From Bradyrhizobium sp. U87765 SZCCT0048 (GTDB lineage: Bacteria; Pseudomonadota; Alphaproteobacteria; Rhizobiales; Xanthobacteraceae), in the NCBI RefSeq assembly GCF_018131225.1, contig NZ_JAFCMM010000007.1, positions 124,001 through 188,000 of the forward strand: a DNA stretch of 64,000 bases, read 5' to 3'. Position numbers and translations under genes: made by a program. Shown piece after piece: positions 60,182-64,000 of this stretch (the first letter of the stretch is position 1; each line of letters starts with the position of its first letter). The notes under the pieces were generated by a model that saw only the letters and a program-made list of their open reading frames with translations, had not been told where the DNA came from and made no database searches.

Positions 60182-60206
60182 TTCGACCAGACCTAGGGAG
60201 CGACTT

Positions 60207-61439
60207 ATGACTGGACCGGGCAACACCGGCCGCAGGGCTGTCATCATCGGCGGATCGATGGCGGGCCTGTTCGCCGGCAATATCCTGCACCGCATGGGAT
60301 GGCAGGTCGATCTGTACGAGCGTGTCGGCGATTCCCTGTCGGCGCGCGGCGCGGGGATCGCGGCCCATCCGCAGAGCTTGCCATTGTTGGCGGCGGCCGG
60401 CATCCGGGACGACCGCTCGATCGGCGTCCCGGTCATCGGCCGCGCGGCCTATGGTCTGGATGGCGAGGCGATCGAGCGCTTTTCCTATCCACAGCAGCTG
60501 ACGTCTTGGAGCCGTGTCTACTCCCTGCTCAAGCAGGCCTTTCCGGCTGCGCGCTATCATGCCGGGCGCGAACTGGTCGAGGTCACCCAGAGCGCGCATG
60601 AGGTGACGGCGCGCTTCGCCGATGGCGCGGCTGTCGAGGGCGACCTGCTGATCGGCGCGGATGGCATCCGCTCGACCGTTCGCCGGATCTTTGCTCCCGA
60701 TATCGTGCCGCGCTACAGCGGCTACGTCGCCTGGCGCGGCCTCGTCGACGAGGCCGACATCCCCGAAGGTCACCGCCAGGAGCTGTTCCAGTGGTTCGGC
60801 TTCTGCTTTCCGCGGAACGGCGAACTGGTCGGCTATCCGATCCCCGGGGCCGACGAAGCGGTTGCGGTCGGCACGCGGCGCTATAATTTCCTGTGGTATC
60901 GCCGCGCCAGCGAGCATCAGGAGCTGCGCGACCTGCTGACGGACGAGCGCGGCCGCCTGCACGAGGGATCGATTCCGCCGCCGCTGATCCGCCGCACGCA
61001 TCTCGACCGGCTCCGCGACGACGCGCGCGCGCTGCTGCCGCCGCAGTTCGCCGATGTCGTGCACCAGACGTCTCAACTGCTGTTCCAGCCGATCTATGAT
61101 GTCCGATCCGAGCAACTCGTGTTCGGACGCGTGGCGTTGATCGGCGACGCGGCCTTTGTCGCGCGCCCCCATGTCGGGATCGGCGTGCTGAAGGCCGGGG
61201 AGGATGCGCAGGCGCTGGCGCAGGCGGTCTCGGCGAACGAAGGGGTCATGGCGGGGCTTGGCCGCTATCAGGACGAACGGCTGCCCCTCGGGCAGAGCGC
61301 GGTGTCGTTCGCCCAGCGGCTCGGCGCATTTCTGGAGAACGGTGACGAACATCCGGCATGCACGCCCGAGGCGGGCGTCACCCATGGGGACATTATCCGG
61401 AAGACGGCGCGGGCCGATTATGCCGCGAGCCTCGACTGA
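60207..61439 (+). CDS. FAD-dependent hydroxylase (2,6-dihydroxypyridine hydroxylase-like)
   Basis: A 410-residue group A flavoprotein monooxygenase. The FAD motif reads RRAVIIGGSMAGLFAGNIL, the middle signature is LLIGADGIRSTVRR, and the second FAD site is VALIGDAAFVARPHVGIG. The start motif and C-terminal length resemble the subgroup that includes 2,6-dihydroxypyridine 3-hydroxylase. It hydroxylates an aromatic or heterocyclic ring using NAD(P)H and O2. Its presence next to a sugar-type transporter makes the true substrate unclear. GGGAGCGACTT precedes the ATG. Confidence 0.88.
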   Translation: MTGPGNTGRRAVIIGGSMAGLFAGNILHRMGWQVDLYERVGDSLSARGAGIAAHPQSLPLLAAAGIRDDRSIGVPVIGRAAYGLDGEAIERFSYPQQLTSWSRVYSLLKQAFPAARYHAGRELVEVTQSAHEVTARFADGAAVEGDLLIGADGIRSTVRRIFAPDIVPRYSGYVAWRGLVDEADIPEGHRQELFQWFGFCFPRNGELVGYPIPGADEAVAVGTRRYNFLWYRRASEHQELRDLLTDERGRLHEGSIPPPLIRRTHLDRLRDDARALLPPQFADVVHQTSQLLFQPIYDVRSEQLVFGRVALIGDAAFVARPHVGIGVLKAGEDAQALAQAVSANEGVMAGLGRYQDERLPLGQSAVSFAQRLGAFLENGDEHPACTPEAGVTHGDIIRKTARADYAASLD

Positions 61440-61477
61440 TCCCGGCAGAGACAAGCTCAGTGTTGAAAGAGGACGAC

Positions 61478-62674
61478 ATGACCACGATCCTGGACGACGT
61501 TGCCGCGCGCGGACGCGCTGCCCCCTTCGATACCGGCCTTCTGGACCGGCTGATGGACGACGCGGGGCTCGACGTCGTCGTGCTGACGTCAAAGCACAAT
61601 GTGCAGTATCTGCTCGGCGGATATCAGTTCTTCTTCTTCCACTACATGGACGCGATCGGGATCAGCCGCTACCTGCCGGCCGTGGTTTACCAGAAGGGGC
61701 GTCCCGGCAACGCCGCCTATTTTGCCAATGCGCTCGAGATCTACGAGAAGCAGCTCGACAAGTTCTGGCTGCCGACCGTCGATACCTCGAGCTGGGGCAG
61801 CCGTGACGCGATCACCGCCGCCGCGCGGCACATCCGTGCCATCGGCGCGGGCAAGGGACGGATCGGTGTCGAGATGAGCTTTCTGCCGGCGGACGCGCAT
61901 GCCGTCCTGATGGAAGAACTCCCTGCTGCGACGATCGTCGATGCCCATCTGCCGCTGGAACGGCTGCGCGCGCGCAAGAGCGAGGCAGAGCTGGAGCTGC
62001 TGCGCCAAGCATCGGAGCGCGTCGTCGATGCCATGCTGACGACATTCGCCCGCGTCGAACCGGGCATGTCGAAGCTCGACATCGTCGCCGAGCTGCGCCG
62101 CCAGGAATTCCAGCGCGACCTGACCTTCGAATACTGCCTGATCACGGCAGGCGCCGATCACAACCGCTCGCCGTCCGGCCAGCGGCTGGCGAGCGGCGAC
62201 ATCCTGTCGATCGATTCCGGCGGCAACTATCGCGGCTACATCGGCGATCTCTGCCGCATGGGAATTCTGGGGCAGCCCGACGCGGAGCTTGAGGACCTGC
62301 TCGCCGAGGTCGAGGATGTTCAGCAGGCGACGCGCCGGGCGGTGCGATCCGGTGTGCCCGGCGGCAGCATCATTGCTGCCGGCGAGAGCGCCGTCGGCCG
62401 GTCGCCGAACAGGGCGCGGATGGCGTTCACGGCTCACGGCATGGGGCTGATCAGCCACGAAGCGCCGCGCCTGACGGGGACGGGGTTCGTGCCGTATCCC
62501 GGCTACGACGAGAACCGCAGCATCGAGAGCGGCATGGTGATCTCGATCGAAACCGCGATCGCCCATCCGACGCGTGGCTATGTCAAGCTGGAGGACACCG
62601 TCGCGGTGACCGACACGGGATGCATCGGCTTCGGCGACGCCGGGCGCGGCTGGAATCGATGCGGAGGTCGCTGA
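61478..62674 (+). CDS. M24 family hydrolase (Xaa-Pro peptidase/creatinase-like)
   Basis: About 398 residues. The N-terminal creatinase-like domain (about 1-150, VVVLTSKHNVQYLLGGYQFF) is followed by a pita-bread domain with all five metal ligands: Asp in ILSIDSGG, Asp in YIGDLCR, His in TAHGMGL, Glu in ISIETAI and Glu in VKLEDTV. Such enzymes cleave Xaa-Pro peptides, creatine or ectoine-related amides. In this cluster hydrolysis of an amide in the imported compound is plausible. It follows the hydroxylase by 38 bases behind AGAGGACGAC. Confidence 0.9.
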   Translation: MTTILDDVAARGRAAPFDTGLLDRLMDDAGLDVVVLTSKHNVQYLLGGYQFFFFHYMDAIGISRYLPAVVYQKGRPGNAAYFANALEIYEKQLDKFWLPTVDTSSWGSRDAITAAARHIRAIGAGKGRIGVEMSFLPADAHAVLMEELPAATIVDAHLPLERLRARKSEAELELLRQASERVVDAMLTTFARVEPGMSKLDIVAELRRQEFQRDLTFEYCLITAGADHNRSPSGQRLASGDILSIDSGGNYRGYIGDLCRMGILGQPDAELEDLLAEVEDVQQATRRAVRSGVPGGSIIAAGESAVGRSPNRARMAFTAHGMGLISHEAPRLTGTGFVPYPGYDENRSIESGMVISIETAIAHPTRGYVKLEDTVAVTDTGCIGFGDAGRGWNRCGGR

Positions 62675-62699
62675 CCTCCGCGGCTTCGGTGAGATGCTG

Positions 62700-63377
62700 G
62701 CACCGCAGGTGAGGATGAATTGGGTCGATTGACTGAGGGCGTCAATCGGAGGATGGAGCCTGGTCGTCGGGAATCCCTTGATGGTTTTCGCCAGCGCTTC
62801 GACCTGTTTCCTCACGACATCCGCGACATAGCCGATCTCAGGCACTTCGCTTTCCGCGCGCGCAGCCGCATCCTTCGCCTTCTGTGAACGATCGGCTTCG
62901 TCCTCGATGTTCCTGAGTTCGACGTTGATGCTGTCCAGGGTCGATTTCGCGTTCCGCCGGGCCAGGGAGGCCTCGCCCCTTTGCAGAAGCGATTCCTGGT
63001 AAACGGCCTCCGCACGGGTGGCCATCTGAAGGTTGAGCACCGGGTGGTCATCGGGCGCCTTCAGTCTGGCCCGGCTGCTCGCGATCTGTTGAAAGAACTG
63101 CTCCGCGGCTCTGTCACTCTTGTCGACCGCGTCAGCGGACAGCTGGGCGCTCGCGGTGTTGGGCGTCGAAGACGCGGGCCGCTCATCGACGTGGATGCGC
63201 TTTAAACCGAAGTCTGAAAAACCGGCCGTCGGTGCACTGCCGGTTGTCTTCGCTGTGGCCTGTTCCCGGAGGTGCGCCGAGTAGGTCGCGCAGCATCGGG
63301 AATTGGATTTCCTGCGCCGGATGCCATGCAGCCGAATCCGACTCTGCGCGTCGGCGCGCGTGGAACAAACTTGTCAT
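62700..63377 (-). pseudogene. Decayed protein-coding stretch, function unrecognised
   Basis: On the minus strand a frame reads protein-like from about 63260 to 62740: FSDFGLKRIHVDE, then AAEQFFQQIASSRARL and a helical Glu/Arg/Lys-rich piece (VYQESLLQRGEASLARR, VVRKQVEALAKTIKGF). It has no proper start codon in frame upstream and no stop before running antisense into the M24 gene. The only start that fits lies at ATG 63377 in another frame (MTSLFHARRRAESDSAAWHP), so a frameshift near 63250 is likely. It looks like a remnant of a coiled-coil protein gene. Boundaries are approximate. Confidence 0.3.
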
Positions 63378-63517
63378 TTTTCTGAACGCATTGACTTGCG
63401 TCCGGCCTGCAGAAAGTCTCGCAGCATGAAATGCGCGGCCATGACTGCGCGTTGCAACATTGTTGTCTTTCACTCCTGCCGCTACGAGTCCTGCGCTGCC
63501 ATGAGTTCTTTGCCGTC

Positions 63518-64000
63518 ATGAATTCCGCAGGCAGACAGCGGACATCGTCCGTGGTGCTGGACAATGTGATCCCGACCACACCATCGCAGCCGCTGCAGGT
63601 TGGCGGCGGCGTGGCGCAGCGGCGGTCGCTCCCGATCCATCTCCTTCCTCCGCCATTCGTGCGAAGGAGCCTCGTGATCGCGGCGCTTCTCGTTCTCTGG
63701 CAGTGCGCATCGCTGTTCGGCTGGGTGAACGTCCAGACGCTGGCGTCGCCGGCGGAGGTCTGGGCCGCGGGAGTGCGGCTCTGGCAGTCTGGGGACCTGC
63801 TGCCCGGCATCCTCGTTTCGCTCCGGCGCGTCGCCATCGGGCTGGCCATCGGTGTGTCGATCGGGGGCTTGCTGGGGCTGGTCGCGGGGATCTCCCGCCT
63901 CGGCGAGGAGGTGATCGATGCTCCGCTGCAGATACTGCGCGCGCTGCCTTTTCTCGGGTTACTGCCGCTGCTCATCGTGTGGCTCGGGATCGGCGAGGGG
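63518..64000 (+). CDS. ABC transporter permease, SsuC/TauC-like (partial)
   Basis: The first 161 codons of a gene that continues beyond the window. After a 45-residue polar N-terminus, membrane helices begin (SLVIAALLVLWQCASLFGW). The motif ASPAEVWAAGVRLWQSGDLLPGI, then SLRRVAIGLAIGVSIGGLLG, matches permeases for aliphatic sulfonates, taurine or nitrate-type anions. It ends at PFLGLLPLLIVWLGIGEG, within the EAA-loop area. ATG 63518 has no strong ribosome-binding site. Substrate cannot be told from this part. Confidence 0.85.
   Translation, partial: MNSAGRQRTSSVVLDNVIPTTPSQPLQVGGGVAQRRSLPIHLLPPPFVRRSLVIAALLVLWQCASLFGWVNVQTLASPAEVWAAGVRLWQSGDLLPGILVSLRRVAIGLAIGVSIGGLLGLVAGISRLGEEVIDAPLQILRALPFLGLLPLLIVWLGIGEG

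Noticed and set aside
61589..63040. A 484-codon minus-strand open frame
   Set aside because: Two thirds of it is antisense to the M24 gene and clearly a codon-bias shadow; only its first part looks protein-like and is reported as a remnant.
1..64000. CRISPR arrays, IS elements, phage or integrase genes
   Set aside because: No regularly spaced direct repeats, transposase, integrase or structural phage proteins were seen on either strand.

Overview
The window is chromosomal DNA of a high-GC alphaproteobacterium, most likely a Bradyrhizobium/Rhodopseudomonas-type member of the Hyphomicrobiales. This is inferred from family-level content: zf-CHCC protein, DUF3126, PAS_5, DUF2336, DUF3551, DUF3606, BTLCP transglutaminase-like protease, RbsABC-type and SsuC transporters, CtrA-type TTAA-N7-TTAAC boxes and palindromic REP-like repeats. 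No rRNA, phage, integrase, IS element or CRISPR array was seen.

Region 1 (1-15.1 kb) is housekeeping and small conserved genes: a truncated FAD monooxygenase, a zinc-finger protein, an alpha/beta hydrolase, cysE, DUF3126, a gamma carbonic anhydrase, a DOPA-dioxygenase-like protein, a degenerate ClpP-fold secreted protein, BTLCP, a tandem PilZ protein, a secreted MBL hydrolase, PAS_5, rhomboid, CBS and patatin proteins. Region 2 (15.3-26.5 kb) has a secreted protein, an AraC regulator, an O-methyltransferase, a siderophore-interacting-type flavoprotein, a PAS-GGDEF-EAL protein, a nitroreductase, thrS, an MFS exporter and a lipoprotein. Region 3 (26.5-36.2 kb) has yidD, a ClpP-like protein with intact catalytic residues, a NifU/IscU-like scaffold, folE, hisI, a SltF-like transglycosylase, DUF2336, an Hpt/receiver pair, nadK, cutA and a TPR protein.

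Region 4 (36.5-47.7 kb) has small secreted proteins, lipoproteins, TspO, a serine hydrolase, tRNA-Thr, a dipeptidase, argC, rlmB, tRNA-Tyr, DUF3606, DUF3551 and tRNA-Gly. Upstream of argC lies what looks like a complete arginine-sensing transcription attenuator: promoter, predicted leaderless 18-codon ORF with seven Arg codons, alternative hairpins and an intrinsic terminator.

Region 5 (47.8-53.6 kb) is a divergent hybrid histidine kinase and LuxR-type response regulator followed by a large glycine-rich autotransporter. Region 6 (53.8-62.7 kb) is a co-directional accessory catabolic cluster: GntR regulator with two operator-like palindromes, RbsABC-type ABC transporter, 2-hydroxyacid dehydrogenase, enolase-superfamily acid-sugar-dehydratase-like enzyme, FAD hydroxylase and M24 hydrolase. 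The right edge holds a decayed coding stretch and the 5' part of an SsuC-like permease gene.

All calls are from reading the sequence and family knowledge; no searches were run.
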